DNA of 64,000 bases, taken from the NCBI GenBank assembly GCA_964568735.1, contig CAZMRF010000006.1, positions 52,749 to 116,748 on the forward strand, read 5' to 3'. The DNA is from CAZMRF01 sp964568735. Lineage in GTDB: Bacteria; Acidobacteriota; Polarisedimenticolia; JACPZX01. Below are positions 53,287 through 62,337 of the stretch, one piece after another. Position 1 is the stretch's first letter. Each line of letters opens with the position of its first letter. The notes beneath the pieces are model-generated. The model ran no database searches. It had not been told where the DNA came from and worked only from the letters and a program-made list of their open reading frames with translations. The position numbers were made by a program, and so were the translations under genes.

Positions 53287-54192
53287 ATGGACCTGAGGAT
53301 CGAGGGGCTGTCGAAGACCTATCCCAACGGGACGGTGGCCGTCCGCGACGTCACGCTGACCATCCCGCAGGGGATGTTCGGCCTGCTCGGGCCCAATGGC
53401 GCGGGCAAGTCCACCCTGATGCGGATCATCGCCACGCTCCAGGAGCCGGACTCGGGCCGCATCATGTTCGGTTCCATCGACGTGCTGCGAGACAAGGCGG
53501 CGCTGCGCCGGACGCTCGGCTACCTCCCCCAGGAGTTCGGCCTCTACCCCAAGGTCACGGCCGAGCGGCTGCTCGACTACTTCGCCGTGCTCGAAGGGAT
53601 GATCCAGGCCCGGGAGCGGCGAGGGGTCGTCGAGGCGCTCCTCAAGAGGACGAACCTCTGGCACGCGCGCAAGGTCCGGCTGGGGGAATACTCCGGCGGC
53701 ATGCGCCAGCGCTTCGGCATCGCCGTGGCGCTGCTGGCCGACCCGAAGCTCATCATCGTGGACGAGCCCACGGCGGGCCTGGACCCGGAAGAGCGCGTGC
53801 GCTTCCTGAACCTGCTGGCCGAGATCGGACGCGACAGCGTCGTGATCCTCTCCACCCACATCGTGGATGACGTGGCCGAGCTGTGCAGCCGGATGGCCAT
53901 CATCAATGAAGGGCAGATCCTCATGAAATCCGAGCCCCAGGCGGCGATCGACATGCTGCGGGGCCATGTCTGGCGCACGGCGATCGACCATGGCCAGCTC
54001 GAAGCCTACCGTGAGCGTCATACCGTCCTGTCGAACCGGCTCAACCTGGGGCGCAATATCGTGCGCATCCACCACGACGGGCCGCCGGGCGACGGCTTCC
54101 AGCCCGTGGAGCCGGATCTCGAGGACGTCTACTTCGCCACGCTCCGCGGCCTGATCCCGCCACGGCCTCAGGTGCAAGAGATCTCCGCGTGA
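53287..54192 (+). CDS. ABC transporter ATP-binding protein
   Basis: 301 residues. Walker A GPNGAGKST at 35-43, Q-loop LPQEFGLYP, signature YSGGMRQ at 135-141, Walker B LIIVDEP with D159/E160, and H-loop STHIVDD. A C-terminal domain of about 80 residues follows. It couples ATP hydrolysis to the permease encoded next, overlapping it by 4 bases (GTGA at 54189). Typical of CcmA-like family exporters. Confidence 0.95.
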   Translation: MDLRIEGLSKTYPNGTVAVRDVTLTIPQGMFGLLGPNGAGKSTLMRIIATLQEPDSGRIMFGSIDVLRDKAALRRTLGYLPQEFGLYPKVTAERLLDYFAVLEGMIQARERRGVVEALLKRTNLWHARKVRLGEYSGGMRQRFGIAVALLADPKLIIVDEPTAGLDPEERVRFLNLLAEIGRDSVVILSTHIVDDVAELCSRMAIINEGQILMKSEPQAAIDMLRGHVWRTAIDHGQLEAYRERHTVLSNRLNLGRNIVRIHHDGPPGDGFQPVEPDLEDVYFATLRGLIPPRPQVQEISA

Positions 54193-57100
54193 GGCGCTTC
54201 GCGGCCCTTCTGTGCTTCGAGCTGGGCTATTACCTGGGCCGGCTCTCCACATGGGTCTACTTCGTCGTCATGGCCTTCGTGGCCTTCCTCATGATGCTCG
54301 TCTTCGGCGGCGCCTTTCCCGGCGTCAGCGCCGCCATGGAGGGCACCGACGGCAACGTCATGGTCAACTCGCCCCACGTCATCCTGATGCTGACCTCCCT
54401 CTTCGGGCTCTTCGGCACCCTGGTCGTGGCGGCCCTGGCGGGCAACGCGGGCTACCGCGATTTCGCCTGCGCCCAGCACTCGCTGGTTTTCAGCACGCCC
54501 ACTTCCAGGACGCAATACGTGGCCAGCCGCTACGCCGGCACGGTCGTGATCAACCTGGTCGTTCTCGCCGGGATCGCCTTCGGCCTGTGGCTGGGCTCCG
54601 TGTATCCGCAGCTCGAGCAGGAGCGCATCGGCCCCAACACCCTCGGCGCCTATGCACGCCCCTACCTCCTGATCATCCTCCCCAACGTCCTCTTCACCTC
54701 CGCGATCTTCCTGTCGATGGCGCTCCTGACGCGCAAGCGGATGCCCCACTACATCGGCGGCACCGCGCTGCTGCTGGGCTACCTGCTCTCGCAGGCCTTC
54801 CTGGGTGACCTCGAGACCAAGTGGATCGCCGCCCTGACCGATCCCTTCGGCCTCGGGTCGATCGACCTGGAAACGGACTACTGGACGACGATCGAGAAGA
54901 ACACGCAGCTTCTCGGCTTCTCGGGCTGGGTGCTCGCCAACCGTCTCTTGTGGTCCTCCGTGGCCCTCGTGATCGTGGGATGGACGGTGGTCCGCTTCCG
55001 CTTCAGCTACGCCACGGACTCGGGCCGCAGGTCCGGCCGCGGCGGCACCCCACCGGCCGAGGCCGAGGCGTTGGCGGCCCCGCCTGTGGAAGTACCGCCG
55101 GCCCGGCGCGCCTTCGGCGCCTCCGCGACGTGGGCGCAATACCGCGCCATGACGGGACGAGCCTTCCGCGAGGTCATCGCCAGCCCCTTCTTCCTCGCCA
55201 TCCTCCTCGCGGGCGTGCTCTTCCTCGTGCTCAACGCGACGCAGCTCGAGACGATCTTCGGCACGCGCACCTGGCCCATGGCCTGGAAGGTCATCGAGAT
55301 CCTCGGAGGCAGCTTCACGCTCTTCGTAATGATCCTGGTCACGCTCTACGCCGGGGAGCTGGTCTGGCGCGAGCGGGACCTGAACCTCGACCAGGTCTTC
55401 GATGCCACGCCGTCCCCTTCGTGGCTGGGCTTCGTGACGAAGCTGACGGCCCTCGTTTTCATGGTGATCATCCTTCTGGTGACCGTCATCGCGGCCGGCG
55501 TCATCACCCAGTCGATCCTGGGGTTCTTCCGCTTCGAGCCGGTTCTCTACGCCCAGAAGCTCCTGGGCATGCAGCTCGTGAACTATCTCCTCCTGTGCGT
55601 CCTCGCGCTGACCGTGCACACCCTCGTGAACCACAAGTACACGGGCCACTTCATCCTGATCCTCGTCTACGTCCTGATCGATCTCGCGCCCCTGCTCGGG
55701 ATCGAGCACACGCTGTTCAGATACGCGTCGGACCTGGGCGACCCCTACTCGGACATGAACCGGCACGGCTGGTACCTCGGCCCTTTCTTGTTGCTCAAGC
55801 TCTACTGGTTCGGCGCGGCGATCCTCATGGCCGTGCTGTCGAACCTCCTCTGGCCCCGCGGGGTGGACACCCATGTCCACCAGCGCATGCAATCGGCCCG
55901 GCTCCGGCTGCGCTCCGCGAGCATCTTCACGGCCGCGGCGGGGCTCGTGCTGTCGCTCGGAGCGGGCGGTTTCGTCTTCTACAACACGAACGTCCTGAAC
56001 ACCTACCGCAGCGCGAACGCGGCCGAGGAGCTGCAAGCGCGCTACGAGAAGGACTACAAGAAGCACGAGGGAATCCCGCAGCCGCGGATCACCGCGGTCT
56101 CGCTCGAGGTGGATCTCTACCCCGACTCCGGCGACGTCGACGCCCGGGGGAGCTACGAGATCATCAACCGCACCGGGGCTCCGATCGACACCGTCCACGT
56201 CCTGCTCGACAGCGAAGCGGAGATCCGCAAGCTCGAGTTCGCCACGGGCGCCACGATCGAGCACGAGGACAAGGAGCTTGGCTACAGGATCTTCGCGCTT
56301 TCCCGGCCTCTCGGCCCCGGCGAGGCCTCGACGCTCACCTTCGACCTCGGCTACCCGAAGAAGGGCTTCTCTCACCAGGTCCAGAACCGCGTGGTGGCCA
56401 ACGGCAGCTTCGTCAACAGCTCGATCCTCCCGAGCTTCGGATACGACCGCGAGAGGGAGCTGGAGCTGGATCGCACCCGGAAGAAGCACGGCCTGGAGCC
56501 GAAGGAGCGCGCGCGCGACCTCGACGATCCCGCAGGACGCCTCGACAACTACATCTCGCGGGATGCCGACTGGGTGGACTTCGAGGTGGTGGTCAGCACG
56601 AACCCGGACCAGATCGCGCTGGCTCCGGGGTACCTCCAGCGCGAGTGGGTGGAGAACGGGCGCCGCTACTTCCACTACAAGATGGACGCGCCGATCTTGA
56701 ACTTCTTCTCCTTCCTCTCCGCCCACTACGAAGTGAAGCGGGACCGCTGGAACGACGTGGCCATCGAGGTCTACTACCACCCCGGCCATGAGTTCAACCT
56801 GGACAGGATGATCGACTCCGTGAAGAAGTCGCTGGACTATTTCTCGCGCGAGTTCTCGCCCTACCAGCACCGGCAGTTGAGGATCCTGGAGTTCCCCCGC
56901 TACGAGAGGTTCGCCCAGTCCTTCCCGAACACGATCCCCTACTCCGAGAGCATCGGCTTCATCGCGAGGGTCGGCGAGGACGACATCGACTATCCCTTCT
57001 ACGTGACGGCCCACGAGGTGGCCCACCAGTGGTGGGCTCACCAGGTGATTGGCGGCGCCGTGCAGGGGGCGACGGTCCTCTCCGAGACTCTCGCGCAGTA

Positions 57101-57785
57101 CTCGGCGCTCGTGGTGATGGAGAAGGAGTTCGGCAAGGACAAGATGCGCCGCTTCCTCGCCTACGAGCTGGACCGCTACCTGGCGGGACGAAGCACGGAG
57201 CGCAAGAAAGAGGTTCCGCTCCTGCGCGTCGAGGATCAGCCCTACATCCACTACGCCAAGGGCTCACTCGTGATGTACGCGCTTCAGGATCTGATCGGGG
57301 CGGAGGCCGTGAACAGGGCCCTGGCGAATCTCCTGACGCAATGGGCCTTCAAAGGCCCTCCCTACCCGACCTCCCGCGACCTGCTCGCAGCCCTGCGCGA
57401 CGAGACCCCCGAGGAGTTCCGCCCCTGGCTCGAGGACATGTTCGAGCAGATCACGCTCTACGAGAACCGGGCGACGGAGGCCGTCGCGCGCGACATGGGC
57501 GAGGGGCGCTACGAGGTCACGCTCCGCTTCGAGTCGCGGAAGCTGCACGCCGGCGAGCAGGGGGAGGAGAACGAGGTTCCCCTGAACGACCCGATCGACA
57601 TCGGTGTCTTCGACGACGAGGACAAGCCGCTCTATTTCGAGCGTCACCGCCTCGACGGCTCCGTCCGCGAAATCACCGTCACGGTCGAGGGGAAGCCCGC
57701 CAAGGCAGGCATCGACCCCTACCACAAGCTCATCGATCGCCACCCCGACGACAACGAGAAGCGCGTCACGCTCACGGCCGGCTGA
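54189..57785 (+). CDS. ABC permease fused to M1 aminopeptidase domain
   Basis: 1198 residues from GTG. Residues about 1-620 contain two blocks of ABC-2-type transmembrane helices (FVVMAFVAFLMMLVFGGAF, LFVMILVTLYAGELVW, LLLCVLALTVHTLV and others). From about 640 there is an extracytoplasmic peptidase domain with TAHEVAHQWWAH (H942, H946) and LSETLAQYSALVVMEKEFG. A known but little-studied family of permease/M1 fusions in Bacteroidetes, Acidobacteria and others. The paired ATPase lies upstream with a 4-base overlap. Substrate unknown; peptide export and processing is an inference. Confidence 0.9.
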   Translation: MRRFAALLCFELGYYLGRLSTWVYFVVMAFVAFLMMLVFGGAFPGVSAAMEGTDGNVMVNSPHVILMLTSLFGLFGTLVVAALAGNAGYRDFACAQHSLVFSTPTSRTQYVASRYAGTVVINLVVLAGIAFGLWLGSVYPQLEQERIGPNTLGAYARPYLLIILPNVLFTSAIFLSMALLTRKRMPHYIGGTALLLGYLLSQAFLGDLETKWIAALTDPFGLGSIDLETDYWTTIEKNTQLLGFSGWVLANRLLWSSVALVIVGWTVVRFRFSYATDSGRRSGRGGTPPAEAEALAAPPVEVPPARRAFGASATWAQYRAMTGRAFREVIASPFFLAILLAGVLFLVLNATQLETIFGTRTWPMAWKVIEILGGSFTLFVMILVTLYAGELVWRERDLNLDQVFDATPSPSWLGFVTKLTALVFMVIILLVTVIAAGVITQSILGFFRFEPVLYAQKLLGMQLVNYLLLCVLALTVHTLVNHKYTGHFILILVYVLIDLAPLLGIEHTLFRYASDLGDPYSDMNRHGWYLGPFLLLKLYWFGAAILMAVLSNLLWPRGVDTHVHQRMQSARLRLRSASIFTAAAGLVLSLGAGGFVFYNTNVLNTYRSANAAEELQARYEKDYKKHEGIPQPRITAVSLEVDLYPDSGDVDARGSYEIINRTGAPIDTVHVLLDSEAEIRKLEFATGATIEHEDKELGYRIFALSRPLGPGEASTLTFDLGYPKKGFSHQVQNRVVANGSFVNSSILPSFGYDRERELELDRTRKKHGLEPKERARDLDDPAGRLDNYISRDADWVDFEVVVSTNPDQIALAPGYLQREWVENGRRYFHYKMDAPILNFFSFLSAHYEVKRDRWNDVAIEVYYHPGHEFNLDRMIDSVKKSLDYFSREFSPYQHRQLRILEFPRYERFAQSFPNTIPYSESIGFIARVGEDDIDYPFYVTAHEVAHQWWAHQVIGGAVQGATVLSETLAQYSALVVMEKEFGKDKMRRFLAYELDRYLAGRSTERKKEVPLLRVEDQPYIHYAKGSLVMYALQDLIGAEAVNRALANLLTQWAFKGPPYPTSRDLLAALRDETPEEFRPWLEDMFEQITLYENRATEAVARDMGEGRYEVTLRFESRKLHAGEQGEENEVPLNDPIDIGVFDDEDKPLYFERHRLDGSVREITVTVEGKPAKAGIDPYHKLIDRHPDDNEKRVTLTAG

Positions 57786-57902
57786 GGCAGCGGACGCGAC
57801 GGGGCCGGCGTGAGTTCGCGCACCCTGGGCGCTATCGCGCTCTCCGCCCGTCCCGATCGACCGATTCGCGACAGTCCGCGCGGCATTCAAAGGTGCTGAT
57901 TC

Positions 57903-57918
57903 TGGCACGCCCTCTGCT
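57903..57918 (+). promoter_or_regulatory. candidate sigma-54 type -24/-12 site
   Basis: TGGCACG-CCCT-CTGCT: GG and GC are spaced by exactly 10 bases as in -24/-12 elements; the -12 has C instead of T in TTGCT. It lies 52 bases before the Rieske ATG. Confidence 0.35.
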
Positions 57919-57969
57919 ACCCTCCGCGCGGTACCTCGTAGTCATCATCCTTGAGTTAGCGGAGGGTGC

Positions 57970-58410
57970 ATGAGCAGATCTCCCGGGGTTACCCGCCGTC
58001 GCATCGTGAACTGGCTTCTCGGCACGAGCACGGGCGCCGTCGTCGGCGCGATTCTCTACCCGGTCGCGCGGTACATCATCCCGCCCGAGCTGCCCGAGGC
58101 CACCACCTCGCGCGTCCTCGCGGCGACCGTCACGGAGATGGCGGGGACGAAGTGGAAGATCTTCCGCTTCGGCCGGGATGCCGGGGTCCTCGTTCGCACC
58201 GAGGAGGGGGATTTCCGCGCCTTCTCGGCGACCTGCACCCACCTGAGCTGCACGGTCCAGTACCGGCCTGATCTCAGAAGGATCTGGTGCGCCTGCCACA
58301 ACGGCGAGTACGACATGAACGGCGTGAACGTCGCTGGCCCGCCTCCCCGGCCGCTGGATCGCTTCGAGGTGAACGTGAGCGGCGATGAGATCTGGGTCTC
58401 GAAGGCCTGA
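57970..58410 (+). CDS. Rieske [2Fe-2S] protein of a cytochrome bc-type complex
   Basis: 146 residues. A twin-Arg-like N-terminus and one transmembrane segment (RRRIVNWLLGTSTGAVVGAILYPVARYIIP) precede the cluster-binding boxes CTHLSC and CACHNGEYD, which supply two Cys and two His. It carries electrons from quinol to a c-type cytochrome in the periplasm. GGAGG is at the right distance. It is followed after one base by the cytochrome b fusion gene. Confidence 0.94.
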   Translation: MSRSPGVTRRRIVNWLLGTSTGAVVGAILYPVARYIIPPELPEATTSRVLAATVTEMAGTKWKIFRFGRDAGVLVRTEEGDFRAFSATCTHLSCTVQYRPDLRRIWCACHNGEYDMNGVNVAGPPPRPLDRFEVNVSGDEIWVSKA

Positions 58411-58411
58411 C

Positions 58412-60817
58412 ATGGGCATCCGCGACGCGGGAAAGTGGCTGGACGAGCGTACCGGGTGGTCCGTGCTGGCCGAGGTCGCGAGGCACAAGACGGTGCCTCT
58501 GCACCGGCACAGCATCTGGTACTACCTCGGCGGGATCACGCTGTTCCTCTGCCTCGTGCAGGTCGGGACGGGCATCCTCCTGATGCTCTACTACCGGCCC
58601 AGCGCCGACGAAGCCTTCGAGTCCGTGCAGTTCATCGTGACCCAGGTCTCGTTCGGGTGGCTGATCCGCTCGATCCACTCGTGGAGCGCGAACCTCATGG
58701 TCGGCGCGGCCTTCGTGCACCTCTTTTCGGTCTTCTTCCTGAGGGCCTACAGGCGGCCGCGCGAGATCACCTGGATCACGGGAGGCTTCCTGCTCTTCCT
58801 CTCCCTCGGCTTCGGCTTCTCGGGCTACCTGCTCCCGTGGAACGAGCTGGCCTATTTCGCCACGCGGGTCGGGACCGACATCGCCGGGGCGGTGCCGCTC
58901 ATCGGGGATTGGACGAAGATCTTCCTTCGCGGCGGCGAGGCGGTGACGGGGGCGACGCTCTCGCGGTTCTACGGCTGGCACGTGGCGATTCTCCCGGCCA
59001 TCACGTCGTTGCTCCTCGGCGTCCATGTCTACCTCGTGCAGCGCCACGGGATGAGCCGGCCGGAAGGGGAGGACGGCGCCGCGGGGCGCCACATGCCCTT
59101 CGTCCCCAACTTCCTTCTTCGCGACGTCTTCGGATGGACGGTGGCTCTGGCTCTGCTCGCTGCGCTGGCCGCCTACGCGCCCTGGGAGCTGGGGGTGAAG
59201 GCGGATCCCTTCGCGTCGGCACCGTCGAACATCCGGCCCGAGTGGTACTTCATGTTCATGTTCGAGACCCTGAAGCGAATCCCGGGCGGGGAGATCCTCG
59301 GCCTCGAGTTCGAGGCGATCGCCATTCTCGTCTTCAGCTTCGGGGGGCTGCTCCTGGTCGCCGTCCCCTTCCTCGACAGCGGTTCGAAGCGCAGCGGCCT
59401 GATGGTCCAGGCCGCCGGCTGGATCGTGCTGACCTTCATGGTGGTGATGACCTCGGTTGGATACCGATCGATCTGGCCCGCCGTGGTCACGGTGGGTGGG
59501 GCGGGGCTGATCTACTTCGCAGGCTCGCGCGGGTTCATGGCCGTGACGGCCTGCGTCGGGCTGGGCCTTCTCGCCTCGACGGGGCCGGCCGTGGCCGGGC
59601 CCGAGAAGGCGAAGGCCGCGGATGCCTGCGTGCGGTGCCACGAGACGCTTGGTGAGGTCGCGGAGGAGCTGGCCGCTCCGACGAAGCACTGGGATGTGGA
59701 CGTCCACCTGGAAAAGGGGCTCACCTGCGCCGGCTGCCACGGTGGCGATCCCTCGGCGGCTCTCTTCGACGACGCCGAGGCCTCCATGGATCCCGCGAAG
59801 GGGTTCACGGGCCGGCCCGGGCGGGCCGACGTCGCGGAGTTCTGCGGGCGGTGCCACGCCGACGCGGCCTACATGAAGCAATTCAACCCGTCGGCTCGCG
59901 TGGATCAGCTCTCCGAGTACCGATCGAGCATGCACGGCAGGAAGATGGCGGAGGGAGACGAAAAGGTCGCCACCTGCATCGACTGCCACGGCGTGCACGG
60001 GATCCGGCCCGTGAAGAATCCGGCTTCACCCGCATTCCCCACCAACGTGCCGGACACCTGCGGCCGGTGCCATGGAGACGAGAGCCTCATGTCGGCCTAC
60101 GGCCTCGATTCAGGCGTCGTCGCGGACTGGCGTGGGGGCGTGCACGCCACCGCTCTCCTCGAGAAGGGCGACCTCAGCGCTCCGGCCTGCAACGACTGCC
60201 ACGGCAATCACGGGGCCGTGCCCCCAGGAGTGGAGTCCATCGCCTTCGTCTGCGGCAGCTGCCACGGGCGCGAGGCGCAGCTCTTCCGCGCATCGTGGAA
60301 GAAGGACGTCTTCGATGGCATGGAGGCGGGGGAGTGCGTCACCTGCCACAGCAACCACAAGATCGCGCATCCGACCGACGCGCTGATAGGGACGGGGGAG
60401 GGGACCGTCTGCAGCCAGTGCCATCAGCCCGGCGACGCCTGCGACGAGCAGAGCGTCAAGGTGCGCGCGGCCATCGACCGGTACGGCAAGTCGCTGGACG
60501 GCGCCCGCGCAATCCTCGAAAAAGCCGAGCGCGCGGGCATGGAAGTCAGCGAGCCGCTCTACTCGCTCAAGAAAGAGGGCGTGAGCGGCCTCGTCGAGAC
60601 GCGGGCCCTGATCCACTCCTTCGACACGGAGCGCCTCGTGGCCCGCGCTGATGAGGGGATGAAGGTGACCGAGGCCACCCACAAGGCGGGAGAGGAGGCC
60701 ATGGAAGAGCTGGGCTTCAGGCGGAAAGGGCTTGCCCTCAGCCTCGTCTTCATCGGTTTCTTGCTGGCCGCCCTTTACCTGAAAATCCGCGACGTGGACC
60801 GCGGTTCCGCCGTCTGA
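58412..60817 (+). CDS. cytochrome b fused to a nonaheme cytochrome c domain
   Basis: 801 residues. Residues 1-385 are cytochrome b with paired heme histidines (IHSWSANLMVGAAFVH; WHVAILPAITSLLLGVH), GYLLPWNE and PEWY (RPEWYFMFMFETLK). After one more membrane segment the C-terminal part has nine CxxCH sites from C406 to about residue 671 (CVRCH, CAGCH, CGRCH, CIDCH, CGRCH, CNDCH, CGSCH, CVTCH, CSQCH). A last transmembrane helix (LALSLVFIGFLLAALYL) closes the protein. Quinol oxidation at b would pass through the Rieske protein and then the covalently attached hemes. ATG 58412 is one base after the Rieske stop. Confidence 0.94.
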   Translation: MGIRDAGKWLDERTGWSVLAEVARHKTVPLHRHSIWYYLGGITLFLCLVQVGTGILLMLYYRPSADEAFESVQFIVTQVSFGWLIRSIHSWSANLMVGAAFVHLFSVFFLRAYRRPREITWITGGFLLFLSLGFGFSGYLLPWNELAYFATRVGTDIAGAVPLIGDWTKIFLRGGEAVTGATLSRFYGWHVAILPAITSLLLGVHVYLVQRHGMSRPEGEDGAAGRHMPFVPNFLLRDVFGWTVALALLAALAAYAPWELGVKADPFASAPSNIRPEWYFMFMFETLKRIPGGEILGLEFEAIAILVFSFGGLLLVAVPFLDSGSKRSGLMVQAAGWIVLTFMVVMTSVGYRSIWPAVVTVGGAGLIYFAGSRGFMAVTACVGLGLLASTGPAVAGPEKAKAADACVRCHETLGEVAEELAAPTKHWDVDVHLEKGLTCAGCHGGDPSAALFDDAEASMDPAKGFTGRPGRADVAEFCGRCHADAAYMKQFNPSARVDQLSEYRSSMHGRKMAEGDEKVATCIDCHGVHGIRPVKNPASPAFPTNVPDTCGRCHGDESLMSAYGLDSGVVADWRGGVHATALLEKGDLSAPACNDCHGNHGAVPPGVESIAFVCGSCHGREAQLFRASWKKDVFDGMEAGECVTCHSNHKIAHPTDALIGTGEGTVCSQCHQPGDACDEQSVKVRAAIDRYGKSLDGARAILEKAERAGMEVSEPLYSLKKEGVSGLVETRALIHSFDTERLVARADEGMKVTEATHKAGEEAMEELGFRRKGLALSLVFIGFLLAALYLKIRDVDRGSAV

Positions 60818-60858
60818 GGGCGGACGGCCCAGCTCAGGCCAGGACGGGATCTCGGAGG

Positions 60859-61440
60859 CTATGAACGCCTACGGGCTTGTCGAAAGGCCTCGACACGATT
60901 TCCGGTCTCCCGTGCCGCAGGCTCTCCAAAGAGCCGTTCGATCAGCGCGAGCAGATTCAGATCCAGGCGTCTCCGATCGCCGATAACGTGGTCCATCTCC
61001 TCGATCCAGCGGAGTATCAGCGTTTCACGATCGATCCCATGGGCAGCCTGGATCTGTTTGGCCGTTTCCAGATCGATTTCCTCGGCTCTCATTGTCTTCA
61101 TCAGCACGAGGTCGTGCTTCTCCGGGACGAGAATCTGGATGTTCTTCAATTCTGGAATCGAGAGGGCTAGCAAGCGATCTTCGTAGTCATGAGGCGCGTC
61201 GAAGACGGCCGCGTGGTCGATTGGGATCTGGAGCCCCGTCTCCTGCCTCGCGGCTTCGAACACGTGAGAGAATCTCTTGAAAGTGCCATCGACGGTGTCG
61301 ATGTCTCTCGTGACGCGATCAATTCCATAGCCCAGAAGTGCCGCAGATCCCCCTATGACAACGAACCTGAAGGGCTCGTGAAGACGGCGATCCACTGCCT
61401 CGAGGAACCGCAGCAGATCATCGGAGCGGTACTTTCGCAT
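60859..61440 (-). CDS. nucleotidyltransferase-fold protein (possible toxin partner)
   Basis: 193 residues. The motif VIGGSAALLGYGIDRVTRDID is the GS...DID pattern of minimal nucleotidyltransferases, close to DUF6036 and AbiEii-like proteins. IPELKNIQILVPEKHDLVLMK and the C-terminal helices are also typical. It overlaps the upstream winged-HTH gene by 23 bases. The pairing resembles AbiEi/AbiEii-type toxin-antitoxin modules, but substrate and activity are not known. Confidence 0.7.
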   Translation of the reverse strand: MRKYRSDDLLRFLEAVDRRLHEPFRFVVIGGSAALLGYGIDRVTRDIDTVDGTFKRFSHVFEAARQETGLQIPIDHAAVFDAPHDYEDRLLALSIPELKNIQILVPEKHDLVLMKTMRAEEIDLETAKQIQAAHGIDRETLILRWIEEMDHVIGDRRRLDLNLLALIERLFGEPAARETGNRVEAFRQARRRS

Positions 61441-62200
61441 CGGTCACGAACTTCCGGAAGGTCGAGGCGAACGTGTCCAGACTCATGTTCATCGTGAAAT
61501 TCCAGGCCTTTGCCACCCTCGGAGTCCGATGCCGGGCAAGCTCACGGGTCAGGCTGGACTGATGGGAGAGGAAGAAGTCCTGCTCCTTGAGGACCCTCCG
61601 ATCGCGAAAGCGCCGCGCCTTTGAAGGGAAACTCCGATCGCCTGCCAGCGTTCCGGTCATGCTGAGGAAGAATCCGACGGTGTGCCTCTCGCCCGCCCGC
61701 CGCGCCTTCTTCAGCAACCGGTCGTAGTCGACGCGATTGCGGTTCTTCCACAGGCAGACGGGAAGGCTCCGCGCGACGTTGCCGTCGAACCGTGAGAGAT
61801 GTGCCCCCGCGACGAGTGCGTCCTCGACAGGAGGGAGTTCGCCCCGTAGGGGGCCCGCCTCGAGGGGCGCGCCCCATGCCGCGAGAGCGCCGCGCACATC
61901 CTTGCCCGTCTCCAGAGTCCGATCAGCTTCCCGCGGGTGAGTCGCTTCCTCGTCAGCCAGCAGGGCTTCGAGGGTCCTCGCGCCTGGATGCCCTGGGTTC
62001 GATTCAAAGAGGGTGGCGTTTCCGAGCCTCGTCTGCCGGGCCAGGCCGGCCCGGCGCATGGTCTGAAGCTCCCGATGGGCGCTGCGAAAGCTCACCCCCG
62101 CTCGTCGCGCCAGTTCTGACACGGATCCCCGAGCATGGCAGCCCCACAGAAGGTGCAGCAGGGCCCTTCGGGTGCGGGAGGTGACGAGGTACTCTAGCAT
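61418..62200 (-). CDS. winged-HTH regulator paired with the nucleotidyltransferase
   Basis: 260 residues. An N-terminal winged HTH (LVTSRTRRALLHLLWGCHARGSVSELARRAGVSFRSAHRELQTMRRAGL) is followed by a domain of unknown type (DGNVARSLPVCLWKNRNRVDYDRLLKKARRAGERH). It is the first gene of a leftward two-gene unit and is preceded by a promoter with a palindrome in its spacer, so autoregulation is likely. Could be an antitoxin or a transcription factor with a ligand-binding part. Confidence 0.72.
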   Translation of the reverse strand: MLEYLVTSRTRRALLHLLWGCHARGSVSELARRAGVSFRSAHRELQTMRRAGLARQTRLGNATLFESNPGHPGARTLEALLADEEATHPREADRTLETGKDVRGALAAWGAPLEAGPLRGELPPVEDALVAGAHLSRFDGNVARSLPVCLWKNRNRVDYDRLLKKARRAGERHTVGFFLSMTGTLAGDRSFPSKARRFRDRRVLKEQDFFLSHQSSLTRELARHRTPRVAKAWNFTMNMSLDTFASTFRKFVTDAKVPLR

Positions 62201-62206
62201 GCGTGT

Positions 62207-62235
62207 ATTGTACTATTACCTAAGGTAATAGTCAA
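62207..62235 (-). promoter_or_regulatory. near-leaderless promoter of the HTH/nucleotidyltransferase pair
   Basis: On the minus strand TTGACT (62235-62230), a 17-base spacer, TACAAT (62212-62207), then the ATG at 62200. Initiation would fall within 1-3 bases of the ATG, leaving essentially no leader. Confidence 0.7.
62213..62231. promoter_or_regulatory. 19-bp palindromic operator candidate
   Basis: CTATTACCT-A-AGGTAATAG, perfect 9-bp arms around one base, occupies the whole promoter spacer between -35 and -10. A dimeric HTH protein bound here would block RNA polymerase; the adjacent winged-HTH product is the obvious candidate. Confidence 0.65.
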
Positions 62236-62337
62236 AAGAGCGCTCCTTCTGGCCTGAAAAGCAGGGACACACGTCTCCCGCGGTACTTGCAAGCGCTTGG
62301 GAACAAATGGGTTGTTGCTACCTGGGGCGTCGTCGCC

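Noticed and set aside
54168..57251. 1027-codon minus-strand frame under the ABC permease/M1 gene
   Set aside because: Antisense shadow; low-complexity charged sequence, no family match seen.
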